Shown in pieces: positions 9,001-15,021 of a DNA stretch of 15,021 bases. The translations under genes and the position numbers were made by a program. Source of the DNA: Terfezia claveryi (lineage: Eukaryota > Ascomycota > Pezizomycetes > Pezizales > Pezizaceae); NCBI GenBank assembly GCA_015179025.1, contig WHUX01000654.1, forward strand, positions 1-15,021, in the 5' to 3' direction. The notes beneath the pieces were generated by a model. That model made no database searches. It was not told the origin of the DNA and saw nothing but the letters and a program-made list of their open reading frames with translations. Positions within the stretch are counted from its first letter, which is position 1, and each line of letters begins with the position of its first letter.

Positions 9001-9963
9001 GAGTTGGCTGGGATATTTGTCAAGGAGGTTTGGAGGCTGCACGGATTACCAAAGAGGGTTGTTTCGGATCGGGATTCGGTTTTACAAGTTCGTTTTGGAT
9101 GGAGGTAATGCGGTTATTAGGAGTTGAGTTGGATAAGTCCTCGGCATATCACCCCCAGACTGATGGTCAAACTGAACGAGTCAACCAGACCCTTGAGCAT
9201 TATCTACGGACGTATTGCTGTTGGGATCAGGATGACTGGGTCGAGTTATTACCATTTGCCGAGTTCTGTTATAATAACACTGTCCATTCTAGTACCAAAC
9301 TCACACCATTCTTTGCCGCATATGCTCAACACCCAGAAAATAATTTCCAGAACCCAACCGAAGCCTCAACTGAATCGAACAACCCTGAGGCAGTCAAGAC
9401 AGTCGAAACCTTGGACGCAATGAGGGAGGCTATGAGGGAGAACATGAAGGCAGCGCAGGACCGGATGTCCAAATACTACAATCTCAAGGTAGCAGAGAAG
9501 GAACCGACATTCAAAGTGGGAGATTGGGTCATGGTCAACGCAAAGAACATCAAAACAAGGCGTCCGACCAAGAAGCTTGACTACAAGTTACGAGGGAAGT
9601 TTAGAATCAAACGGCTTATAGGCACTTATGCCTATGAGTTAGAGCTTCCCCCAGCACAGGCAAAACTCACCCAGTTTTTCATATTAGTTTGTTGGAACCC
9701 TACCACCTTAAACGATTGCCGGCAGACGCTCACCAACACCCCCTCCAGTCGACCTCGAAGAATCGGAATACCAGGTGGAAAAGGTTAGGACAAGTGAGCT
9801 CAGGAAGGGACGGGTTATGTATTTAGTCTCTTGGAAGGGTTACGGTCCTGATGACGACACATGGGAACCATATGAGAACCTGAAGGATGGAGCAGCCGAT
9901 TTAATTCGAAAATTCCATCTGGATAATCCTCGTAAGCCTCGGGACCCTGATGTTATCTTGTGA
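6041..9963 (+). CDS. Pol polyprotein of element A: PR-RT-RNaseH-IN-chromodomain (frameshifted)
   Basis: Pol supplies the enzymes for reverse transcription and integration. The frame is open from directly after the Gag TAG; the first ATG is 6158 (MDIDPVL). A Lys/Arg-rich, NLS-like stretch (KKGTKRK, KRPRK, 6250-6325) precedes the protease with catalytic DTGA (6487-6498) and ILGMDW (about 6727). RT shows [22 protein letters not shown] and the YIDD active site (7545-7556). RNase H carries TDAS (Asp at 7991). Integrase has the H-X6-H-X29-C-X2-C zinc site (8680-8802) and D,D-35-E (8890, 9067, 9174). A chromodomain ends the protein at TGA 9961-9963. Apparent single-base frameshifts lie near 6375, 7398, 7797, 8197, 8553, 8672, 9085, 9665 and 9735. 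I see no in-frame nonsense codon inside the domains, which argues for recent breaks or assembly indels rather than long decay. Confidence 0.92.
6421..6765 (+). other. Aspartic protease domain of Pol
   Basis: Hydrophobic strands lead into [16 protein letters not shown], with the catalytic Asp at 6487-6489. [12 protein letters not shown] follows, the flap-distal ILG motif of retropepsins. It would act as a homodimer and cut Gag and Pol into mature parts. The domain lies whole in one frame. Confidence 0.9.
7170..7835 (+). other. Reverse transcriptase domain of Pol
   Basis: Fingers and palm motifs are in order: [72 protein letters not shown], then [10 protein letters not shown]. The YIDD aspartates lie at 7551-7556. 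The first catalytic Asp is in LDLK (about 7360); the residue after DLK is Leu where Ser or Gly is usual. One frameshift at about 7398 and one at about 7797 interrupt the domain. Confidence 0.92.
7975..8335 (+). other. RNase H domain of Pol
   Basis: METDAS-type entry ([16 protein letters not shown], Asp at 7991-7993), then [23 protein letters not shown] and VYTD/KNLEYF across a frameshift at about 8197, ending GKADALSR. It would remove RNA from the RNA-DNA hybrid and generate the polypurine primer. Confidence 0.88.
8660..9470 (+). other. Integrase zinc-binding and catalytic core
   Basis: The zinc site has His at 8680 and 8701 and Cys at 8791 and 8800. The core carries [10 protein letters not shown] (Asp 8890), VVSDRDS (Asp 9067) and [14 protein letters not shown] (Glu 9174), giving D,D-35-E spacing once the indel at about 9085 is allowed for. 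It would insert the cDNA with 5-bp staggered cuts, as seen in the GCTAG duplication. Confidence 0.92.
9757..9924 (+). other. C-terminal chromodomain of the integrase
   Basis: ESEYQVEKV opens a chromodomain with [21 protein letters not shown]. The three aromatic-cage positions are present: Tyr at 9769, Trp at 9832 and Trp at 9862. An intact cage is typical of chromodomains that bind methylated histone H3 Lys9. It would steer integration to heterochromatin. The segment lies whole in one frame, offset from the upstream integrase by an indel near 9735. Confidence 0.9.
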
Positions 9964-10192
9964 GGATTTTTCTTTTTTTCCTATATTAGGCATTAGGTTT
10001 TTTGAATTATCTTTACGTTTTTGTTTTACCTGTATTTCTTATGCCATATTGTCCCAGGGGTGCAAAGAGACGTACGCAGCTATGTTTTGGCTGTTGTATA
10101 TGAGGACTGGTCCTCAAGCCCCATCCATTGTTGTTAGTAGCAATAATGATTCTGATTGCATGATCAATTAGGTTCTTGCGGACAAGAACCTT
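9964..10192 (+). other. 3' untranslated region of element A
   Basis: These 229 bases lie between the Pol stop and the polypurine tract. A 73-codon open frame covers 9950-10171, but it overlaps the Pol end in another frame, starts T-rich and has no known motif, so I do not call it a gene. Confidence 0.6.
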
Positions 10193-10202
10193 AAGGGGGA
10201 GG
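10193..10202 (+). promoter_or_regulatory. Polypurine tract, plus-strand primer site
   Basis: AAGGGGGAGG ends three bases (CAC) before the TGTCACGG start of the 3' LTR. This is the standard place and composition for the RNase H-resistant primer of plus-strand DNA synthesis. Confidence 0.9.
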
Positions 10203-10205
10203 CAC

Positions 10206-11662
10206 TGTCACGGGGTGACATCCAGCCCTACCAAAGGTACTTGGGCCCTTATAGAACGACCCTAGAATCTATATGAACTCTAGGTACACTCTTAGCAGTG
10301 TGGTGCAAACGTTTCTAATACTTATCTATAAGAGTTAAGTATATGAAACGGTATGAACCTCGGATAGTTTATAATCATCCTAGATGGTTAAGACCCTTAT
10401 GGAACGTCCATAGACCCTTGAGGGAGCTACGGTTTAAGTTTCATAAGAATCCGATTAACGGTTCAATAGTTATACTCAGATTAATATGCTGACTATATGC
10501 ATATATATGCTAGCTATATTAGCTGTTACCCTGAAGTCTTGGCGTTACCCTGAATATTGAATTATTACCCTGAACTGCAGGAAAATAATTCGGTAAAAAT
10601 AACTAAAAAAATGAAGGACCGAGGGCGCACTTTAGACCAAAGTGCGTCCGGTGACACTATAAGGGAGTGCGCCCAGGACAGAGGCCAAAGGTAGGGCCAA
10701 AACATAAAGTTCTCCGAATTTAATGTTTCAAGGTTCTATCTAGGCCTACTCTTCGTCCTGATTCCATTTCTGCAATCCTTTTATGATCGGAGTTAAACTC
10801 ATGGAGATATAAGACTTTTAATATGGTCATATAGGTCCACGAGGAGGTTTACTTATTATTGGTAATAACTCCGTGAATAATTTGGGTATCGAGATAAACT
10901 AAGATTCTATAATCTTCTATGCGTTGATACCTTTCCAATGGTAATCTACTTGTGACCCACGGTTCTCTATTCATAGAGTTATGTGCAGTTGAAAATTATT
11001 TTCAATGGACACTAGACACTATTAAGTGAATATTGCCGGAAACATAATTAGATGCCTTCGGATATTGTCGGATGGTAATTCGATAGTATCGGGGATTGGT
11101 AACGTATCTGAAATTGAATTTAGTTGTCTCGGATAAGAATTCTTTAATGGGATAAGCGAGCTATAAGCGAAGTACGTATAACATGCAGACATGGGAATAT
11201 TCTCTACGTTCGGGTTAGTAACCTGTGACAACGAGTGCAGATAGCAACTGCATTAACAAAGGTGTGGATGGCATAACACTTAGGAAGAAATTCCAAGGTG
11301 ACAGGTAGGCCCGCGTTTTATAAAATATTTTTATCATAAGAATATCTACAAACACCGCGGGATATAAATAGTGCAAGTAGTTCCGGTTGAATTTATTCTA
11401 CCACCAGCGAGTATTCGAAAGCAAGAGCACCTTGAGTACACGAAGCCTACAAAGTTCTAAGTCTTAGTTAACTTTACGTTCAAGCGACATAGATTTATTT
11501 TGTGTTACGAAATAAGATCCATCGTGAGGGACTATAGTTGGATTGAACTTTACTGCTATAGGATTGATATTCTGTGTTGCGGAATAGATATCATTGCGGC
11601 AGCAAATTACGGCCGTCCTAATAGTTGCAAGAGCGCTATCAGTCAATAGGGCCCCCGTGACA
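10206..11662 (+). repeat. 3' LTR of element A
   Basis: 1457 bp, starting TGTCACGGGG and ending CCCCCGTGACA. It matches the 5' LTR with 7 substitutions (four of them G in the 5' copy against A here, or the reverse) and 13 single-base indels, counted by eye. It keeps the TATA box (11363-11370), the TTACCCTGAA triplet and the nested hairpin arms. The CTACAAAGT self-primer candidate is near 11446-11454. Confidence 0.96.
11363..11370 (+). promoter_or_regulatory. TATA box of the 3' LTR
   Basis: TATAAATA identical in sequence and context to the box at 3617-3624. In the 3' LTR it could drive transcription outward into the interrupted element B downstream. Confidence 0.6.
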
Positions 11663-11667
11663 GCTAG
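11663..11667 (+). repeat. Right target-site duplication of element A (GCTAG)
   Basis: GCTAG directly follows the CA terminus of the 3' LTR and repeats 2458-2462 exactly. Confidence 0.95.
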
Positions 11668-12170
11668 CCAACAAAATCCAACAAATGAGACATCAGACTC
11701 TCAACTGCAGTACATCAACAAAAGACTTAGAAGCAAGCTAAGCAGAGCTCTAATGGGCAGTGGTATCCATATTAAACAATCCCACCCTCGTTCACAACAC
11801 TTTTCCCAATAAGATCGACAACTCATCTTGCACTCCTGGCAACCGCCATTACATCTGTACCTGTAAATCCAGTACACCATTGAAAAACCAGCTCCCCAAG
11901 TCCAGGAATAATTGGTCTAAACAACCAAGCGTCACAATCCCAAGGCTCAAATCTCGCTGCCTCCACTGCAGCCATTTCCTCCAGAAAAGAATTACCTCTA
12001 TCAGAACCTTCCTTAGGCCCAGACATCTCTACCAATACCTCTGCGCCCCAACGTCTACCTCAATACACCAATCAGAAAACGTGACACTCTTGCTGGAAGA
12101 ACTAGAACTAGATTCTAGACCAGTAGACGAAGAAAACCAGGACCATAAGAAACATCAGGATCCTGACATC
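11668..12170 (+). pseudogene. Leader or Gag N-terminal region of element B, first part
   Basis: No protein family is recognisable. One frame is open from 11760 up to the solo LTR (138 codons including the first LTR bases). It ends in an acidic/His-rich stretch (LLEELELDSRPVDEENQDHKK). A second frame over 11800-12080 reads as Ser/Ala/Pro-rich disordered sequence, so which frame was coding is unclear. The open frame continues beyond the solo LTR at 12798 without a shift, if the LTR and one ACATC copy are left out. This suggests that it was translated, or at least intact, when the LTR inserted. Confidence 0.4.
12166..12170 (+). repeat. Left target-site duplication of the solo LTR (ACATC)
   Basis: ACATC precedes the TGTTGAG terminus and recurs at 12793-12797 after the other terminus. 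Confidence 0.75.
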
Positions 12171-12284
12171 TGTTGAGATACAGTATATGAGATATACACT
12201 ATAACCAACAGGCAGCGGTAATTCAACCAAGTATCCAATAAAGGAGAAACTTGGGAACGGATCTAATAGGCTAGTGGAGGACGT

Positions 12285-12353
12285 TCTGGAGAACGTAGAG
12301 GATGTTGTGGATACTGTAGAGGACACTGTAGAGCGTGCACTAGAAACGTAGAA
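12285..12353. repeat. Degenerate tandem repeat of GTAGAGGAYRYTGT type in the solo LTR
   Basis: Units such as GTGGAGGACGTTCTGGAGAA, GTAGAGGATGTTGTGGATA and GTAGAGGACACTGTAGAGCG follow each other with a core period of about 9-18 bases. On the plus strand they encode alternating Val/Glu/Asp runs (VEDVVDTVEDTVERALET), on the minus strand Ser/Thr runs. In the preferred orientation they lie in U5. Whether any reading is coding is unknown. Confidence 0.5.
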
Positions 12354-12436
12354 TATATAGGAGAATATATGAGTGAATGAGATTGATGTGTGAGCTGATG
12401 TAACTGATAATCTCTGATGGAAGGGAATTCCCCTCC

Positions 12437-12444
12437 TATATATA
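12437..12444 (-). promoter_or_regulatory. TATA box of the solo LTR
   Basis: TATATATA, followed on the minus strand by GGAGGGG and the 10-bp palindrome GGGAATTCCC (12423-12432). It lies 348 bases from the 5' end and 266 from the 3' end in minus orientation, a normal U3 to R-U5 split. Confidence 0.5.
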
Positions 12445-12792
12445 CACGATTCTAGCAAGCTATAGCATGAGCCAGAGTATGCTAAATGCGTTCAACATGA
12501 TTACAACATACTCAACATATTTGAGTTTGTAACAATAAAGTTTAACAGAAGTATAACTCAGAATATGGTTTAACATGTGTTGTAAGCATGTGAATAGAGC
12601 TAAAACAGAGTTATTAGAGCGTGAATAACATAACTAACAATAGAGTTATGCATGTGAAAAGCATATGGAAATACTTAATCTATGTAAGTATGAAGCACAT
12701 GATTTGACATGTGGTGGAATGTAATTAGGAATGAATAATGCATGTGTATGTGATTTGTGGTGTAAGAGAGAGGTTTGAACGCATTTTTAATA

Positions 12793-12797
12793 ACATC
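12793..12797 (+). repeat. Right target-site duplication of the solo LTR (ACATC)
   Basis: Exact copy of 12166-12170. The frame through both flanks is the same, which supports a precise insertion of 622 bp plus a 5-bp duplication. Confidence 0.75.
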
Positions 12798-12976
12798 CAG
12801 CCTCACCAGCCTCGTGAGCTACTGAGCCAACAGAACCGTCAGTCGAACGGAGATCATAAGGATCATCAGCCACCACACCATCAGCACAGAAAGGTGCCAA
12901 AGAAGAAAAGTAACTCGACGATTGTATCGTATAACCAGCTGCATTTGGTTGCGGACAGACAACGAAATCAGACATA
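12798..12976 (+). pseudogene. Leader or Gag N-terminal region of element B, second part
   Basis: It continues the open frame from before the solo LTR as a Gln/His/Lys-rich, low-complexity stretch (QPHQPRELLSQQNRQ...) and stops at the TAA at about 12975-12977. The TAA overlaps the ATG at 12977 of the main Gag frame. This overlap suggests either a short upstream ORF or a frame shift within an originally longer Gag. No domain is recognised. Confidence 0.35.
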
Positions 12977-14848
12977 ATGGCGTCTGAACTTAGTAAGAAG
13001 ACTAAGAGGTCGAGACGGTTAACTATGTTACCCGAAGATATTAAGAAATTAGTGGAAGAAACTCCTAGAAAGACCAGATTTATAATTCCTAACACAGAAG
13101 GGGAAATAAATCTGCCCATCGATATAGAAATAGGAGAACCAGGTGGAGCAGGAACCAAACTATATTTTAGTATGGCTTTACCTCTCGCACCAGAGGAATT
13201 TTAGAATAGACATCTTCCAACAATTGAGGAGATTTTGAAATATACTCGCTCAATGGGACATGCCCAACAGTATTATCCTGATGATACTCGACTCTTAATG
13301 GAAGCTGTAGCAAAACACTACTTATGGCTAACACCTTACCTATTCAAAGAAGAAGACTTAGAAATGAATGCATTTTTAAGTAAAGAATTAAGGAAACCTG
13401 TTGTTCCACTTTTAAGGAAACTGAATTGGGTAATAAATAACTAGGAAGAAATAATGGCATTCATGATAAGCGGCACTTATCTAGAAGAATCAGCACATAC
13501 CGCCGAGGATTTTTTCAATCCTAGCAAAGAACTTCCAGGAGCCTTCCTGAGAACACCAAAAGATCAATCGAAAGGCAAAGGTCGAGCACCTGAGACACCA
13601 GAAAGGAGGACTGGGTCAGCCAAAGAACCAGACGACAAAGACCAACCACCAGAAGATATAGAATTATCAGAAGACAATGATGATCTAGATACAGGACTAG
13701 ACCAATAGCAGCAGAAAACACAAGGAGGAGGACGAGACCCCGATGATAGCGCAGATGATAGCTCAGACTCTGATAAGGCATTGTCAGTTGCAAGTCAAAC
13801 TCTTAAAAGAAAACCCAAACGAGGAAAATAAGTTGAACACCAGCAATAGGAATCTACAACAGGAATGGTTACAATGGGTAACCATAAAGCAACGAATGCT
13901 TTAAAAGGAATAAAGATTGATATGCCAGAAAAATTAAGAGGAGAAGACAAAAAATGGCAAGACTCACAATATTTTGACTCTTGGGCCACAGCAATGCAAC
14001 GTTGGTTTGTTCTCAAAAGAATAGATTTAGAAGGCGCTTCAGCTCTGGAAATTGTTGGATTCAGAATGGAAGGGAGCGCGCTCACTACTTATAATCAATT
14101 ACTAAGAAAAAAGGATAGAATGCGACATTCTTTGGATTCATACTAGCGCTAAGGGATTTTCTGATACCCTCTACTAGTAAGGACATTTTGTGGAAACGAT
14201 GGGAGACAGCCACACCATACAGGGATGGACGTCACATGGGAATCAAACAGTTTGCCAACTGGCTTACTGAAATGCAAATCAAATTGATTGACAAGGATGG
14301 CAAACAATCAATATCGCAGGAAGTAAAAAGAAGAAAGTTTCTTAATCACCTGCCGCCATATATGTCAGCTACATTAATTCCTTTAATCAAAGAAGAATGG
14401 TCATATGATCAGCTCATGCATCAAGCGGAGTCATATGAAGCTTCCAAAAAGGATATTGCCCCACCACCACAACAAATACATCCCAACGACAACACTCTCG
14501 AATGAAAATCGAAGTCACGGTCCACGCAGGGACCAGAATCAACGACAAAAAACAGGATTTAATCCTAGCAGCAATCCCAACACCAAACCCAACACAGAAA
14601 ATCGGAAGGACTCAGATTGGGACACCATCACAAAAAAATTGGATCAGAAGATGAAGATGCAATTAATTAGAGACAAGAAATGTCTATGGTGTTGGAACCC
14701 TGGACACTCCTATAAGGACTGTAGGAAACGAAAAATAAGGTACCCATGCGTACAGCGCACAAGATTTAGCTATGCCGATAGCCACAAGGATAAAACAACA
14801 AGGATAAATCAAGGAACGACCCTTGTCAAGACAGGTACCAGATTTTAG
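12977..14848 (+). pseudogene. Gag of element B, disrupted by nonsense codons and frameshifts
   Basis: Starting at ATG 12977 (MASELSKKTKRSRRL), one frame runs to about 14130, broken only by TAG 13202, TAG 13442, TAG 13706, TAA 13829 and TAG 13847. A +1/-1 shift follows near 14130, the next segment runs to TGA 14503-14505, and the last frame carries a CCHC knuckle (14681-14722) to TAG 14846-14848. Recognisable parts are an acidic Pro/Glu/Lys-rich linker (13500-13850) and a capsid-like retrotransposon Gag domain (about 13900-14460; FDSWATAMQRWFVLK, WKRWETATPYRDGRHMG, FANWLTEMQIKLIDKDG). The basic tail and knuckle would bind RNA. Each of the five nonsense codons could come from CAG or CAA by one C-to-T change. 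It cannot make a full-length Gag. Confidence 0.88.
14681..14722 (+). other. CCHC zinc knuckle of element B Gag
   Basis: CLWCWNPGHSYKDC fits C-X2-C-X4-H-X4-C with all ligands kept (Cys 14681, Cys 14690, His 14705, Cys 14720). It is followed by basic residues (RKRK). It identifies the preceding frame as a retrotransposon Gag. Confidence 0.92.
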
Positions 14849-15021
14849 CAAGGTATTCGTTAAAGCTAACGAACACCCCGCATTAGCTTAATTGATCTCC
14901 AACAAAGGAGGAGACTTAATTAATTCTCAATTCATACACCTGTACAAAATACCGACTAGAAGTATCGAGAAGAAATTATTAAGTACTGCAATTAAAGGCT
15001 CAAAGGGAACGATAGACAAAG
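14849..15021 (+). pseudogene. Start of the element B protease, decayed, cut by window end
   Basis: After the Gag stop the similarity continues in another frame: VFVKANEHPALA, then a TAA at 14889-14891, then GGDLINSQFIHLYKIPT and STAIKGSKGTIDK. The GDLINSQF-type strand and the GSKGTI loop are typical of gypsy aspartic proteases that follow a CCHC Gag. The D-S/T-G catalytic triplet expected just before GGD cannot be read in either frame, so the enzyme is dead. RT should follow beyond the window. Confidence 0.75.

Larger units (their letters stand above)
2463..11662 (+). mobile_element. Complete Ty3/gypsy chromovirus (element A), 9.2 kb
   Basis: This is a full-length LTR retrotransposon with two near-identical direct LTRs (1454 and 1457 bp), a 47-base leader, Gag, Pol and a polypurine tract, bounded by GCTAG duplications. 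Pol order is protease, reverse transcriptase, RNase H, integrase, chromodomain, which defines the chromovirus branch of Ty3/gypsy. The LTRs are long for fungal chromoviruses. The coding part has about sixteen apparent single-base frameshifts but only one in-frame nonsense codon, the TAG at 6038-6040 between Gag and Pol. All catalytic motifs I checked are present. The element is therefore young, and either freshly inactivated or partly broken by assembly indels. It split an older gypsy element (B). Confidence 0.96.
12171..12792 (-). mobile_element. Solo LTR (622 bp) of a third LTR family, probably on the minus strand
   Basis: The stretch starts TGTTGAG and ends TTTAATA, flanked by ACATC on both sides. 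TGTT/AACA ends are usual for LTRs; here the right end reads AATA, one C-to-T change away. Leaving out the LTR and one duplication rejoins the host frame exactly. Minus orientation is preferred because a TATATATAGG box reads on the minus strand at 12437-12444, and six CATGTG/CACATG motifs lie upstream of it in that orientation. No internal coding region is present, so it arose by LTR-LTR recombination. A plus-strand AATAAA at about 12534 leaves the orientation somewhat open. The family is not identified; copia is possible. Confidence 0.75.
11663..15021 (+). mobile_element. Old Ty3/gypsy element B, 5' half (leader, Gag, protease start), cut by window end
   Basis: This is the sequence into which element A inserted. 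It carries a leader (11668-12976, itself hit by a solo LTR), a Gag with a CCHC knuckle and the beginning of a protease. The Gag differs fully from that of element A, so it is a separate lineage. Nonsense codons and frameshifts mark it as long dead. RT, integrase and the 3' LTR would lie beyond 15021. Confidence 0.85.

Noticed and set aside
9950..10171. 73-codon ORF after Pol, possible env-like or accessory gene
   Set aside because: It overlaps the Pol end in another frame, lacks a clear signal peptide plus membrane segment pattern and has no family resemblance.
12108..12458. Minus-strand 116-codon ORF with hydrophobic end, resembling a membrane protein
   Set aside because: It spans the solo LTR border into element B leader sequence, so it is a chance frame created by the insertion.
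12977..13850. Alternative genetic code with TAG/TAA read as Gln
   Set aside because: The copia TAG near 881 stands where Trp is expected, element A ends Pol with TGA and has no TAR inside Pol. Old-element decay explains the stops better.
1..15021. tRNA, rRNA, CRISPR, bacterial operon or host gene
   Set aside because: No cloverleaf, rRNA core motif, spacer-repeat array or intron-bearing host gene could be recognised. All coding signals belong to retroelements.

Overview
The window looks like a gene-poor, repeat-dense part of a filamentous fungal genome, most likely a basidiomycete (Agaricomycete). That placement is inferred from the retroelement types: a Ty3/gypsy chromovirus with a chromodomain, a second gypsy family with a CCHC Gag, and a decayed Ty1/copia Pol. 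I recognise no host gene, tRNA, rRNA or CRISPR. Everything supported here is LTR-retrotransposon sequence, nested in at least three layers.

Layout: 1-459 is the 3' part of an LTR of family A. 461 to about 1730 is a broken copia reverse transcriptase, with its frame open right up to the LTR border. About 1730-1842 is AT-rich with no gene. About 1843-2462 looks like LTR or 5' promoter sequence (TATAAATA at 2045, a CAYRTGAC array at 1891-1972) and probably belongs to element B. 2463-11662 is a complete chromovirus, element A: 5' LTR 2463-3916, Gag 3964-6040, Pol 6041-9963 (PR-RT-RNaseH-IN-chromodomain), polypurine tract about 10193-10202, 3' LTR 10206-11662. It is flanked by the perfect 5-bp target duplication GCTAG. 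11663-15021 resumes the interrupted sequence: a leader, then a Gag with five in-frame TAG/TAA codons, a CCHC knuckle and a decayed protease cut by the window edge. Within that leader, 12171-12792 is a solo LTR of a further family, flanked by ACATC/ACATC.

Relative age can be read directly. The two A LTRs differ, by my eye alignment, by 7 substitutions and 13 single-base indels, so A is young. The Pol of A has about nine or ten frameshifts but no internal in-frame nonsense codon, so many breaks may be assembly indels. Element B and the copia remnant carry nonsense codons and are older. The LTR fragment at 1-459 has aged mainly by CpG transitions.

Mechanism: element A would make Gag (coiled coil, polyproline run, capsid-like domain, zinc knuckle) and Pol in one nominal frame separated by a single TAG. 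A 9-nt complementarity between R/U5 (3701-3709) and the sequence two bases after the 5' LTR (3919-3927) suggests Tf1/sushi-type self-priming of reverse transcription. The integrase chromodomain with an intact aromatic cage would favour insertion into silent chromatin, which fits the nested landscape.
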